This document shows, piece by piece, positions 41,078 to 51,264 of a DNA stretch of 64,000 nucleotides. This DNA is from Bordetella holmesii ATCC 51541. GTDB taxonomy: Bacteria; Pseudomonadota; Gammaproteobacteria; Burkholderiales; Burkholderiaceae_B. The stretch covers positions 1,364,001 through 1,428,000 of the forward strand of contig CP007494.1 of NCBI GenBank assembly GCA_000612485.1. The letters run 5' to 3'. A program made the position numbers and the translations under genes. Positions within the stretch are counted from its first letter, which is position 1, and every line of letters starts with the position of its first letter. The notes below the pieces were generated by a model that saw only the letters and a list, made by a program, of their open reading frames with translations, was not told the DNA's origin and searched no databases.

Positions 41078-42104
41078 GTTGTATGCATGGTTCATCCGAA
41101 CCGGATTTGAGAAACTGGAAATCGCCAACCCCCAGTTCACTCAAGGAGCCCGGCCGGATGAACACCCATAAGCATGCCCGATTGACCTTCCTACGTCGCC
41201 TCGAAATGGTCCAGCAATTGATCGCCCATCAAGTTTGTGTGCCTGAAGCGGCCCGCGCCTATGGGGTCACCGCGCCGACTGTGCGCAAATGGCTGGGCCG
41301 CTTCCTGGCTCAGGGCCAGGCGGGTTTGGCCGATGCGTCCTCGCGCCCGACGGTCTCGCCCCGAGCGATTGCGCCGGCCAAGGCGCTGGCTATCGTGGAG
41401 CTGCGCCGCAAGCGGCTGACCCAAGCGCGCATCGCCCAGGCGCTGGGCGTGTCAGCCAGCACCGTCAGCCGCGTCCTGGCCCGCGCCGGTCTGTCGCACC
41501 TGGCCGACCTGGAGCCGGCCGAGCCGGTGGTGCGCTACGAGCATCAGGCCCCCGGCGATCTGCTGCACATCGACATCAAGAAGCTGGGACGTATCCAGCG
41601 CCCTGGCCACCGGGTCACGGGCAACCGACGCGATACCGTTGAGGGGGCCCGGCTGGGACTTCGTCTTCGTGGCCATCGATGACCACGCCCGCGTGGCCTT
41701 CACCGACATCCACCCCGACGAGCGCTTCCCCAGCGCCGTCCAGTTCCTCAAGGACGCAGTGGCCTACTACCAGCGCCTGGGCGTGACCATCCAGCGCTTG
41801 CTCACCGACAATGGCTCGGCCTTTCGCAGCCGCGCCTTCGCCGCGCTGTGCCATGAGCTGGGCATCAAGCACCGCTTTACCCGACCTTACCGCCCACAGA
41901 CCAATGGCAAGGCCGAACGCTTCATCCAGTCGGCCTTGCGTGAGTGGGCTTACGCTCACACCTACCAGAACTCCCAACACCGAGCCGATGCCATGAAATC
42001 CTGGCTACACCACTACAACTGGCATCGACCCCACCAAGGCATCGGGCGCGCTGTACCCATCTCCAGACTCAACCTGGACGAATACAACCTATTGACAGTT
42101 CACA
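41062..42104 (+). mobile_element. Insertion sequence IS481
   Basis: Ends are TGTGAAGATTCAATAGGTTG at 41062 and, on the other strand, TGTGAACTGTCAATAGGTTG ending at 42104. The sequence includes the segments used as the classical IS481 PCR target. The bases around it are GCTAGG (left) and ACTAGC (right): both contain the preferred CTAG target, but the outer bases differ, so they are not copies of one duplicated hexamer. The left neighbour is a truncated glycosyltransferase and the right neighbour a beheaded membrane protein, which fits recombination between two IS481 copies. Confidence 0.95.
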
Positions 42105-42109
42105 ACTAG
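41158..42109 (+). pseudogene. IS481 transposase, interrupted by a one-base insertion
   Basis: MNTHKHARLTFLRRLEMVQQ begins an HTH region (YGVTAPTVRKWLGRFLAQGQ), followed by a second HTH and the rve-type DDE domain (FVAIDDHARVAF, LLTDNGSAFRS, QTNGKAERFIQ). After DTVEGA an extra C in the run 41648-41650 shifts the frame; removing it restores GWDFVFVAIDDH. The TAG stop at 42107-42109 lies outside the element, in the CTAG of the target. Frameshift may be a consensus error. Confidence 0.88.
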
Positions 42110-43103
42110 CCTGGGTGGCCGTCACGCTGGGGCTGGGCTACTTCTATCAGCGAGCCAGGCGCGATCTCGTCATTTTGGCCATGCTGTCTGCCGGCGTGAT
42201 TTGTGTGTCGCTGCGCCTGGCCGGTGAATGGCTGATGCAGCTCGAGCCTGGGGTCTGGGCCGCCCTGCCCCTGGCCGCGCTGCTCATGGCCGAGGCGGTG
42301 TGGGCGGCACGCTGGTTGCGCCGGCTGGGTGAGCAGCGCGTGTCCTCGCAAGGAGCGCGCGCGGCGACTGTGGCCGCCGATGCCGAGCCGGCGGGCATGT
42401 CTGCCGGCCTGAGCGTCGACCCGGCCGATGCGGATGCGCCGGTCATCGAACTGGCCGACGATACGGCCGCGCATCACGCCGCCACCGCCCCTTGGTATGT
42501 CCAGGGTCTGCTGGGTCTGAGCGCGTGGCTGGCCACGCTGCTGCTGCTGGTCTTCCTGTTTTTTCCCGTGTGGTCAACAGCGATCAGGGCGCAGTGCTAT
42601 GCGGTCTGGCGTTGTGTGCGGCCGGCGTGGCGGTACTGCGCGCCTCTTCCGGGCCCTTTTGGCGGCAATGTGCCATTGCCATGGCTTTTGCCGGGCAGTT
42701 GCTGGTGGTCTTCAGTTTCGTGGGCAATGACTCGATTGCCAGCGCCAGCCTCTTCATCGTGCTGCTGGCTGCGGCCATCTATGTTCTTGCTCCCGATGTT
42801 CTGTTGCGCTTTCTGAGCGGCGGGTTGATTGCCGTTGGCATGACGGGCCTGGTGTGGCAGGCCTTGCAGCCGGATATGGGCAGCAATGACGTGCTGCACC
42901 TGTGGCTGGCACTCGATGCGATGCGCGCCACCTTTCTCTGGCTGCCGGTCGCCGTGCTGGGTGCCTGGTTGGCCACGCTGGCGTTTTGCGCCGACCGGCA
43001 TCTGACGCGCGCTCAGCCGCATTTTCTCGAGCCGCTGGCCTGGGCTTTCGTCGTGGCGGTGCAGGCGATGGTGTGGATGGCCGGTGGTGTGGGGGTAGAC
43101 TAG
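42110..43103 (+). pseudogene. Multispanning membrane protein (DUF2157/DUF4401-like), 5' end lost and frameshifted
   Basis: No start codon belongs to this gene: its reading frame emerges from IS481 at WVAVTLGLGYFYQRARRDLVIL. Hydrophobic helices continue to FLFF, where the frame changes near 42559-42567 (TTTTTTCCC); adding one base rejoins VVNSDQGAVLCGLALCAAGVAVL and runs to 43103. The next gene starts immediately after the stop and encodes a GDYXXLXY protein, and such membrane proteins usually precede GDYXXLXY genes. The 5' loss is real; the frameshift may be a sequence error. Confidence 0.65.
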
Positions 43104-44039
43104 TTGCCCGCACTCTGGAAACTGCACCGCCTGACGGCTCTTCTGAACATCGCCGGCGCGCTGTTGCCGGCCATCGTGGCGCTCTGGCTGCTTTGGCCCC
43201 GCCGCCATGTGCTGACGCTGTCACTGGTGCTCATTACGCCCGTGGCCCTGCTGCTGCTGGCGCTGTTCTGGCTGCCCAGCCCCGGTATTGCCTTCGCACT
43301 GACCTGGATTCTGTTGGGCTTCGGTCTGAACAAGCCGCGCCTGACCGGTTTTGGGGTGCTCAGCCTGCTGGCCTACCTGATGCTGTACTACTACCAGATG
43401 GAAGTGCCGCTGCTGCAAAAGGCGGTGTGGCTGACCGGCGCTGCCGTCTTGCTGTTTTTGCTGCGCATCCTGGTCTGGCTGGTGCCGCGCTTCATGCGCA
43501 CGGACGGCGGCCGGCGTGTGTCGGTCAGACAGGCTCCGCCGTCCACGCGCCGCCGGGCGGCCGTGGTGGTTGCCGGGCTGGTGCTGGTGCTGGGGGTGTG
43601 CAATGTCACCATCTATCAGCGCGAGCAATTGCTCGCCCACGGCGAGGTGGCCATTCTGGAACTGGCGCCCGTGGATCCGCGCTCGTTGATGCAGGGCGAT
43701 TACATGGCCCTGCGCTTTGCTGCCGCCACGGCGGTTTCCAAGCTGCATCAGGCCGATGAGGGGGCGACGGACGACGGTTATGTGATCCTGTCGCCCGATG
43801 CCCGCGGCGTGGCTCAGCCGCTGCGCATTCAGCCCAAGGTGGATCCGCACGCGGCACCGGAAATGGCACTGCAGTATCGTGTGCGGCCCAATGGTGTGCG
43901 CATCGTGACCAATGCGTATTTCTTCCCCGAGGGCGAGGCCGCGCGCTATGAGCAGGCGCGCTATGGCGAGGTCAGGCTCGATGGCCGTGGCACCGGGCTG
44001 CTGGTGCGCATGCTGGATGAAGACCTGCAGCCGCTCTAG
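43104..44039 (+). CDS. Membrane protein with DUF4401 part and GDYXXLXY domain
   Basis: 311 residues from a TTG start next to the previous stop. Six or so hydrophobic helices in the first 150 residues are followed by a basic linker, one more helix and a periplasmic GDYXXLXY domain, whose name-giving motif is visible as [42 protein letters not shown] is the conserved C-terminal half of that domain. Function is unknown in the family. Its partner upstream is broken, so the gene may now lack a promoter. Confidence 0.78.
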   Translation: MPALWKLHRLTALLNIAGALLPAIVALWLLWPRRHVLTLSLVLITPVALLLLALFWLPSPGIAFALTWILLGFGLNKPRLTGFGVLSLLAYLMLYYYQMEVPLLQKAVWLTGAAVLLFLLRILVWLVPRFMRTDGGRRVSVRQAPPSTRRRAAVVVAGLVLVLGVCNVTIYQREQLLAHGEVAILELAPVDPRSLMQGDYMALRFAAATAVSKLHQADEGATDDGYVILSPDARGVAQPLRIQPKVDPHAAPEMALQYRVRPNGVRIVTNAYFFPEGEAARYEQARYGEVRLDGRGTGLLVRMLDEDLQPL

Positions 44040-44911
44040 GTGCGGCCAAAGCGCGCGCCCCAGGCCCCGGTGGCGCGCGCCAGAAAGTCATCGCGATCGC
44101 GCGCAGGCAGGGGATCAAATCCCAGCTCCCGCCAGGCGCGCGTCAGGCAGCCCAGGGCGTCGCGGGTGTCCAGTGCGGGAGCGTGGTTCTGTTTCGACAG
44201 TTTCAGGCCGCTTTGCGGATCGATGACCAAGGGCAGATGCATGACTCGGGGCGCAGGCAGTCCCAGAAGCCGCGCCAGCAGTCTTTGGCGCGCTGTCGAA
44301 CCCAGCAGGTCTGCGCCACGCACGATGTCGGTTACCCCCTGCTGGCCGTCGTCGACGACGACAGCGAGTTGATAGGCCCACAGGCCGTCGGCGCGCTTGA
44401 GGACGAAGTCGCCCACAGCCAGGGCGACATCCTGAGATTGTGGCCCCAGCCAGCGGTCCTCGAAGTGTTCGACACCGGCGGGCACGCGCAAACGCCATGC
44501 CCTGGCTTGTCTGCCCGGCGCCAGGCCATGACGGCAGGTGCCGGGATAGGGGCGTTCACCATCGACGCCGGCGGCGCCGCGCAGCGCCGAATCGGCAATT
44601 TCGCGGCGGGTGCAGCCGCAGCCGTAGACCTGCCCGGCCCGCCGCAGGCAGTCAAAGGCGGCTTGATAGACCGTATCGCGACGGGATTGCCATAGCACCT
44701 CACCTTGCCAGTGCAGGCCCAGGTCGCGCAGCTGTTGCATGATGATCGCGTCGGCCCCGGGGATGGCACGCGGCTTGTCGACGTCTTCGATGCGCAGCAG
44801 CCACCGGCCCTGATGGGCGCGGGCATCCAGCCAGCTTGCCAGCGCGGCGACCAGCGAGCCGGCATGCAAAGGCCCGCTCGGGCTCGGGGCGAATCGACCG
44901 ATATAGCTCAC
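44036..44911 (-). CDS. gluQ: Glutamyl-Q tRNA(Asp) synthetase
   Basis: Attaches glutamate to queuosine at the wobble position of tRNA(Asp); a paralogue of the GluRS catalytic domain without the anticodon-binding part. 291 residues. The class I signature [20 protein letters not shown] is at the N-terminus, and KLSKQNHA is the KMSKS-equivalent. Zinc-site residues GCGC, Y and GTC lie around 99-125. Convergent with the GDYXXLXY gene (4-base overlap). Confidence 0.92.
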   Translation of the reverse strand: MSYIGRFAPSPSGPLHAGSLVAALASWLDARAHQGRWLLRIEDVDKPRAIPGADAIIMQQLRDLGLHWQGEVLWQSRRDTVYQAAFDCLRRAGQVYGCGCTRREIADSALRGAAGVDGERPYPGTCRHGLAPGRQARAWRLRVPAGVEHFEDRWLGPQSQDVALAVGDFVLKRADGLWAYQLAVVVDDGQQGVTDIVRGADLLGSTARQRLLARLLGLPAPRVMHLPLVIDPQSGLKLSKQNHAPALDTRDALGCLTRAWRELGFDPLPARDRDDFLARATGAWGARFGRT

Positions 44912-44978
44912 GATAGGACATTGAATGCATCAGGGGGCGTTGTCGCCCCCTGATGGTTCGAGGAAGTGGCCGCCGGCA

Positions 44979-45437
44979 TCAATGCAGGCGATGATTTTCT
45001 TCGTCGTCGAGCAGTTCTTCGAGCACCAGATTGTCTATCTCGGCCTCCTGGCTCCAGAGAACCATGAGGGCGATGATCTTGATCTTGGACAGGGAGACTG
45101 GCGCCTCGGGCGAGGCCAGGGCGCGATCGATCACGATTTCGCGCAAGGGGGCAGGCAGCACGCCGGCCGACTCCAGGAAGGTGATGAAACCAATGGAGGC
45201 GGTGCCCAGTTGTTGATACTCGGCGTCGGTGTAGACCCGGAAACCCGTGGCAGACGTGTGGGCAAGATCGACGCAGCGTTCCGTGGTTTCGGCCAAGCCG
45301 TAGAGCCATCCCAACGCATCGTCGATGTCTTCGTGCTCGAAGCCGGCGGCTGCAAGCCGTTTTGCCAGCACATCTGCCGCAGGACAGGCTTGCGGCGTGT
45401 AGTAGTTTTCGAACAGATAAACCAGGATATCGAACAT
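44979..45437 (-). CDS. smg: Smg family protein (DUF494)
   Basis: A 152-residue protein of the Smg/DUF494 family, MFDILVYLFENYYTPQACP at the start and an acidic helical C-terminus. In beta- and gamma-proteobacteria it follows dprA and def-fmt; here the upstream 170 bases contain no such gene, so the usual neighbour has been lost or moved. Function unknown. The ATG at 45437 begins the conserved segment. Confidence 0.88.
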   Translation of the reverse strand: MFDILVYLFENYYTPQACPAADVLAKRLAAAGFEHEDIDDALGWLYGLAETTERCVDLAHTSATGFRVYTDAEYQQLGTASIGFITFLESAGVLPAPLREIVIDRALASPEAPVSLSKIKIIALMVLWSQEAEIDNLVLEELLDDEENHRLH

Positions 45438-45608
45438 ATGGCGAGTAAGTTGCCGGTTTGCACAGTCGGCCCGCAAATCGGCAGACCAGCAAACATGATT
45501 TTACTTTACGCGGAACGGTCACTCGGATCAACCGCGATTCCATCAAGGATATCCAGGGCGTTGCACCCAGGGGACGCCGCGCGGGGGACGTACCCCCGTT
45601 GCGGCCGC

Positions 45609-47810
45609 TCAGAAGCGTTGAGAGAGGCTGAGTTTGACGTTTCGGCCCAGGCCGGCGACGGACTCTCCCAGATAGGGCCGGTAGTCGCGATTGAAAAGGT
45701 TGTCGACGGTCACGCGGACGTGCAGACCTTTCCATTGGGGCGGTTGCCAATGCGCGAACAGGCCATGCAGCGCGTACCCGCTGGAGGCCGGCAGCGCCCA
45801 GAAAACGGCTAGCGGATCACTTTGCGTGGGAGATCGATCCTGGCGGCGCACGAAGTCGGCCGTCCAGCCCACAGCCATGCCGTAGCGCGCCAGCTTCAGG
45901 CCTAACATCGCGTGCGCGGCCAAGGGCGGAATCTCGGCAATCCAGCTGCGCTGGCCGGCCGGGTCTCTGGGCGAAGTGTCGCGCCGTCCCCGAATGGCGG
46001 ATAGGGAGAGTTTGCCGAACCACCGGGCGCTGTCGTAGGCGGACTCCAGCTCCAGGCCTTCGATGTGGTAACCCGGCAGATTCCGGTAGTTGGACAGGGG
46101 GCGCTCGCAGGGGCTATTGGCGCAAAGCACGCCACGCCGCACGAAGATTTCGTCCTTGCCGCGATTGCCGAACACGGTGGCGCGCAGCACGAGGTTGTCG
46201 CGCGGGGCCAGCACGTCCTTCAGCGTGACGATGGCTCCGGCACGCCAACCCAGGATGCGTTCGGGCCGCAGTGAACGGCTGGTGCCAGTTACCGACGCGC
46301 GGGCGTACTGGACCTCGTATTGCTCGTCGATGACCGGCGCACGCCAGCCGCGCGTGACGTCGGCCAGCAGATCGAGCCAGGGCTGTGCCTTCCAGAGCGC
46401 GCCCAGGTGGGGCGTCCAGCCGGTGTAGGTCACGCGGCGATAGTCATGGCCCACGGAAGGCAGGGGGCTGTTGTAGCGCGGAGCATCGTTCGGATGGCCC
46501 AGGTTGACGACGTGGTCGTAACGTACGCCGGGCGTGATGGTGACTGCGGCGACGCGGATGGCATCCTGCACCACCAGGCTGCGTACGGTCTGGCGGCCTG
46601 CCGGCATGTAGTAGGGCTGAAAATAGCCGTAGTTGTAGTCCCGGTCACGGGAGCCCGCGGGGTAGTACATCAAGGTGTCGCGATCATGCTGGTGCCAGCG
46701 TGCGGCAAGCAGCAGGCCATGCTCGACGCTGCCTGCAGCAATGCTGGCGAGGTTGCGCAGTTCGAGCACGCGATCGCGGTAGTCAACCCAGCTGCGATTA
46801 CCCAGCGTGCCGAGAAAGGCACTGCGCGAGGCGTTGTCGGGCCGGCGGTCATGCTGGGCCGTACGCGAATGGGCATACGACAGCGTCAGGTTGAGCCAGG
46901 GTTGGTCGGCCGGGGCATAGGTGTAGCGCGCGCTCAGGGTGCGGTCGCTCTGGTCGCGATACACCAGCCGCCGCCGCCAGGCTCCGGTCAGGCCCCAGCG
47001 GCGGATGTCCGCCAACGAGGGAGCAGGCAGATCGTCGCGTTTGGCGGCAAAGGGCTGCCAGCCATGCGCGGTCGATTGCATCGCCGACACGCTCAGGCTA
47101 TGACTGGTGCCCAGATAAAGGTTGGTCTTGGCCAGATAGGACTGAGCATTGTTGCCGGAAAAGGGGAAGCGGCTGCCATCCGGGCGCCTGAGGTTGCCGC
47201 CATCGCGGCGATTGACGTAGATCAGGCCATCGGCGTGATCGGTGCGCCCAAACAGCGCGCCACTGTAGATGTCTTGCCCGTCATTGCTGTGGCGTCCGTA
47301 TTTGACCAGGCCGCCGAAGCGTTGCTCAGGTGCGAGGAGTTCGCCGGCATCCTTGGTGTCTATGCGAACCGTGCCGCCAAAGCCCGCCGTGCCGTCCAAC
47401 AGGTTGTGCGGCCCCTTGTCCACGGTGATGCGCCGGATGAGTTCGGGCTCGATGAAGACGGAACCCTGGCGGTATTTTTCAAACCCCTTGGGGGCGCCAT
47501 CGAGTACCAGCTTGACGTCTTCGGTGTCGCCCAAGCCCCAGATGTTCAGGCTTTGCCCACCCGGCCGCGCAGAGCCGGCCATCGCGATGCCGGGTAACCG
47601 GTCGACCAGGCTGGCGAAGTTGTCGGCCTGGGCACGGTCGATATCGGTCTGGTTGAGCTCGGAGCGGCTGAGTTCGACGCTGTCGGCTACGACCTGCTGC
47701 GCAGGCAATGTGAAGATCAGCCGCGAGTCGGACGCGTCGTCGTTGGGAGAACTGATGGCCAGGGAGGGAAGAAACAGGGCAGCCAGGGCCAGGGGTTTGG
47801 GCTCAAACAT
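45609..47810 (-). CDS. TonB-dependent outer-membrane receptor, heme/hemoglobin type
   Basis: A 733-residue receptor with signal peptide (MFEPKPLALAALFLPSLAIS), a plug domain (RAQADNFASLVDRLPGIAMAGSARPGGQSLNIWGLGDTEDVKLVLDGAPKGF, PHNLLDGTAGFGGTVRIDT) and a 22-strand barrel ending in a terminal aromatic (SLSQRF). The plug resembles hemoglobin/heme/transferrin-type receptors such as HasR and BhuR. No heme transport operon, sigma or anti-sigma gene adjoins it, so substrate assignment stays tentative. ATG 47810 gives a better signal peptide than TTG 47822. Confidence 0.85.
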   Translation of the reverse strand: MFEPKPLALAALFLPSLAISSPNDDASDSRLIFTLPAQQVVADSVELSRSELNQTDIDRAQADNFASLVDRLPGIAMAGSARPGGQSLNIWGLGDTEDVKLVLDGAPKGFEKYRQGSVFIEPELIRRITVDKGPHNLLDGTAGFGGTVRIDTKDAGELLAPEQRFGGLVKYGRHSNDGQDIYSGALFGRTDHADGLIYVNRRDGGNLRRPDGSRFPFSGNNAQSYLAKTNLYLGTSHSLSVSAMQSTAHGWQPFAAKRDDLPAPSLADIRRWGLTGAWRRRLVYRDQSDRTLSARYTYAPADQPWLNLTLSYAHSRTAQHDRRPDNASRSAFLGTLGNRSWVDYRDRVLELRNLASIAAGSVEHGLLLAARWHQHDRDTLMYYPAGSRDRDYNYGYFQPYYMPAGRQTVRSLVVQDAIRVAAVTITPGVRYDHVVNLGHPNDAPRYNSPLPSVGHDYRRVTYTGWTPHLGALWKAQPWLDLLADVTRGWRAPVIDEQYEVQYARASVTGTSRSLRPERILGWRAGAIVTLKDVLAPRDNLVLRATVFGNRGKDEIFVRRGVLCANSPCERPLSNYRNLPGYHIEGLELESAYDSARWFGKLSLSAIRGRRDTSPRDPAGQRSWIAEIPPLAAHAMLGLKLARYGMAVGWTADFVRRQDRSPTQSDPLAVFWALPASSGYALHGLFAHWQPPQWKGLHVRVTVDNLFNRDYRPYLGESVAGLGRNVKLSLSQRF

Positions 47811-47934
47811 GCGCGGGTACAACGTCAGGCGCGAGCGCGCTGCACACTAAGAACGCGTGAGACGCCATACTAATTTTTGGGCGGACCGATTACTGCAGCG
47901 CGTTTCGTTTTGTACTGTGGGAGAAGTCGCCGGC

Positions 47935-47970
47935 CTTAAAAAACGAAAACCCCGCATGGGGGTTTTCGTT
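47935..47970 (-). terminator. Terminator of the TRAP transporter transcript
   Basis: On the minus strand AACGAAAACCCC (complement of 47959-47970) pairs with GGGGTTTTCGTT around a short loop, then runs into TTTTTT. It lies about 25 bases after the permease stop. Confidence 0.82.
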
Positions 47971-47993
47971 GGCCTTGCCTGTAAAACCGTGTG

Positions 47994-50020
47994 TCAGGCC
48001 GGCGCCGCAGCGCTGCGTTGATGGTTCCAGCCGCGCCATTGACTCAAGAAAGCTGGCACGCACAGCACCAGCCCAATGATGCCGCTCAGAGCGCCAGGCA
48101 CGATGGTCAGCAGCGCGCCGATCGTGAACAGCCAGCGTTCCCAGGACTTCATCGGCACCAGGAAGTAGCGCGAGAACGCCGCCGACAGCAGCACCAGACC
48201 GATCATGCAGCCCACCAACGTCACGCCGAAATCGTGCCAGGTGAAGCCCTTGACCGATATCAGCAGCGACGGCGAAAACACGAACACGAAGGGCACGATG
48301 AGTTTGGTGATCCCCAGCCTGAAGGCGGTGACGCTGGTTTTCAAGGGATCGCTGCCCGCCATGCCGGCCGCCGCGTAGGCGGCCAGCGCCACCGGGGCGT
48401 GATGTCGGCCAGGATGCCGAAATAGAACACAAAGAAATGTGCCGCGATCGGTTGTACACCCAACTGCACCAACGTGGGGGCGGCAACCGCGACCATGATG
48501 AGGTAGTTGGCCGTGGTCGGCACCCCGCAACCCATGATCACGCAGACGATGCCTGTCATCACCAACGCAGCGATCTGCGTCAGGCTTTGGGCGTTGGCGA
48601 CCACCTCCGGGATGACGCTTCCCACTCCGGATGCGATGACCTGTGAGGCCATAATCACGATATAGGAGATCTTGAAGCCTACGCCGGTCAGCGTGACCAC
48701 GCCGATGACCAGTCCCACGGTGCCGGCGGCCGCGCCCACGGCCAGGGCATACTTGGCTCCGGTTTCAAAGGCTTCGTACAGGTCGCGCCAACGCAGGCGT
48801 TGGAACGGATTGAGCAGCCCGACCACGATGCAGCCCGTGATGCCCGCAAAAGCGGCCAGATACGGGGTGCGGCCGCTGGCCAGAACACCGATGAGCAGAA
48901 TCAGCGGGATGAGCGTGGGCCAGCGCATCTTGAACGAGGCGCGCAGCTTGGGCATTTCTTCGGCGGTCAGTCCACGCAGGCCTTCGCGCTTGGCTTCGAA
49001 GTGCACCTGCATGAACATGCCAAAGAAATACAGAAACGCCGGGAAAATACCCGCGATGGCGATGTCCTGATAAGGGATGCCCAGGAACTCGATCATCAGA
49101 AAGGCCGCCGCGCCCATGATGGGCGGCGTGATCTGTCCGCCGGTGCTCGATGCTGCCTCGACTGCGCCGGCGAAGTGGCGCGGGTAGCCGATGCGAATCA
49201 TGGCCGGGATGGTCAGCGACCCCACGGTCACGGCATTGGCCACTGACGAGCCCGACAGCATGCCGAACATGGCGGAACCGAACACCGACACTTTGGCCGG
49301 GCCGCCCGCGTAGCGGCCGGCGATGGTGGAGGCGATGTCAAGAAACAGCTGCCCTAGGCCAATGCGTGTGGCCAGCACCCCAAACAGCACGAAGTGAAAC
49401 ACGTAGGTCGCCACCACGCCAACGGCCACGCCATAAATGCCCTGGCTGGTGAGGTACATGTGGTTGACGATCTGAGACCAGCTGTTGCCTGCATGCTTGA
49501 GCAGGCCGGGGAAGTAAGGGCCGAACGCAGCATAGGCCAGAAAGACCAACGCGATGATGGGCAGCGGCCAGCCCATGGCGCGGCGCGTGCCTTCGAGCAG
49601 GCCCAGAATGAGGATGCTGCCCATGACCACGTCCATGGTCAGCGGGTTGCCCACGCGGAACGCCAGGTCTTCGAAGATGTAGGGAATGTACAGGACGCTT
49701 AGCGCCAGCACGATGGCGATGATCCAGTCATACAGCGGCACGCCGCCGGGGCTGTACCAGGTCGACTTCGGTTCGCGCTGGTAGTGCGCCTTGCTGAACC
49801 CGAAGACCAGAAAGATCAGGCTCAACACGAAGGCCAGATGCACACCTCGGTGGGTGGCTTCGCGCAACAGGCCAAAGCCTGCCGTGTAGTAGTGGAACAC
49901 GGATAGCGTCACCAGTAGCAGTGAGACGATCCAGGTAGCGGTCTTGTCCAGCGGCCGGAAGCGGATCTCCGAATCATAGTGTTCGGCCAGCTTCTGGGTT
50001 TTGTCGTGGTCTATTTCCAT
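47994..50020 (-). CDS. TRAP transporter fused permease (TAXI type), interrupted by a one-base frameshift
   Basis: A fused small/large membrane subunit of a TAXI-type TRAP transporter. The first helices (about 30-160) are the DctQ-like part; the rest is DctM-like, with GSSVANAVTVGSLTIPAMIRIGYPRHFAGAVEAASSTGGQITPPIMGAAAF as the conserved gate region. At a run of four G (48394-48397, plus strand) the frame is lost after LADIT; adding one base gives PPVALAAYAAAGMAGSDP and a normal C-terminus to 47994. ATG 50020 (MEIDHDKTQK) is chosen; GTG 50053 is possible. Probably co-transcribed downstream of the receptor gene. Confidence 0.85.
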
Positions 50021-50120
50021 GGCCAATGCATCTCGCAGGTGGGCAAGGCCCACCGGATAAAGACAGGGCCACGGCTGCTGGGCATGCCGTGGCCTGTTGG
50101 GGTCGAGCTGGGAGTTCGGC

Positions 50121-51080
50121 TTACTTCAGCAGTCCGGCTTCCTTGTAGTACTTTTCATCGCCCGAATGGAAGGGAATGTCGGCACCCTTGACGGCGTTTT
50201 CCTTGTTGATCAGCTTGCCCTTGGTGTGGCCGGCGGCCAGGGTTTTCTGGGTGGGATCGCTATACATGGCTTTGACGATTTCGTAGACGGTTTCTTCGGG
50301 CTGCTTGGCCGAGGTCACCATCTGGGCGTTGACCGAAATGGTCTTGGTCTCGCCCACACCTTGATAGGTATTGGCCGGGATGATGTCAGGCGTGAAGAAC
50401 TGCTGGTCAGCGCGCAGTTTGTCGATCTCCGGCCCGACCAGGGGCACGATTTCGATGCCCGCGCTCGAGGCCAGCTCGGCGATGGCGCCTGCCGGGGCGC
50501 CGCCGACGAAGAAGAAGGCGTCCAGTCCGCCGTCCTTGATCTTGTCGCCAGCCTGATTGGGCTTGAGGTACTCGGCCTTGACGTCCTTGTCGGTCATGCC
50601 GTAGGCGCCCAGGATGAGACGCACATCGACCAGGGTGCCCGAGCCCGGCTCATCCATGGAGACGCGCTTGCCGCGCAGGTCGGCCACCGATTTGATGCCG
50701 GAGCCCTTGCGAGTGACCAGATGGATGCTTTCCGGATAGAGGGTGGCCACCAGGCGCAGGTCCTGGGCCTTGGGCTTGCCCTCGAACGTGCCGCTGCCGT
50801 TGTAGGCCCAGTACGCCACGTCGGATTGCGTGAAACCGGACTCGAAAGAGCCGCCCAGAATGCCATTGATGTTGGCTACCGAGCCGTTGGAGGCTGCGGC
50901 CGTGGCGATCAGTTTGCCCGGCTGCGAAACGGCGTTGGCGATCATGCCGCCGATGGGGTAGTAGGTGCCAGCCGTGCCGCCCGTGCCGATGCGGAAGAAC
51001 TGCTGTGCCTGAGCCGAAGTGGCCGTGCCCGCGATGGCAACGGCAAGCGTCAGGGTTTTGATCCATGTTTTGAGCGACAT
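50121..51080 (-). CDS. TAXI family TRAP transporter solute-binding protein
   Basis: A periplasmic receptor of 319 residues: signal peptide ending SAQA, then QFFRIGTGGTAGTYYPIGGMIANAVS, the family's opening motif, and GSGTLVDVRLILGAYG in the middle. It captures a carboxylate-type solute for the fused permease encoded next on the same strand, about 100 bases away. Substrate unknown; divergent from a DSD1-family enzyme gene, which might act on the transported compound. Confidence 0.92.
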   Translation of the reverse strand: MSLKTWIKTLTLAVAIAGTATSAQAQQFFRIGTGGTAGTYYPIGGMIANAVSQPGKLIATAAASNGSVANINGILGGSFESGFTQSDVAYWAYNGSGTFEGKPKAQDLRLVATLYPESIHLVTRKGSGIKSVADLRGKRVSMDEPGSGTLVDVRLILGAYGMTDKDVKAEYLKPNQAGDKIKDGGLDAFFFVGGAPAGAIAELASSAGIEIVPLVGPEIDKLRADQQFFTPDIIPANTYQGVGETKTISVNAQMVTSAKQPEETVYEIVKAMYSDPTQKTLAAGHTKGKLINKENAVKGADIPFHSGDEKYYKEAGLLK

Positions 51081-51264
51081 GTAAAGTTTCTCCGTGAAAA
51101 CTGGCTCTGTGATTGTTGTGTGTTTAACAACGCCAGTGTGTCACGCGGGGATTGCTTAGCCAATGACCCGAAGGGTATGGTTTACCTGGGGGCCACTGGG
51201 CCCTATGGTTATGATTGCCCCGGGTTTTGTTATGGATGCGGGGTCATGCGCGGAGCAAACGCTG

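Noticed and set aside
46320..47597. A 425-codon plus-strand frame opposite the TonB-dependent receptor
   Set aside because: No recognisable fold; the receptor on the other strand has signal peptide, plug and barrel.
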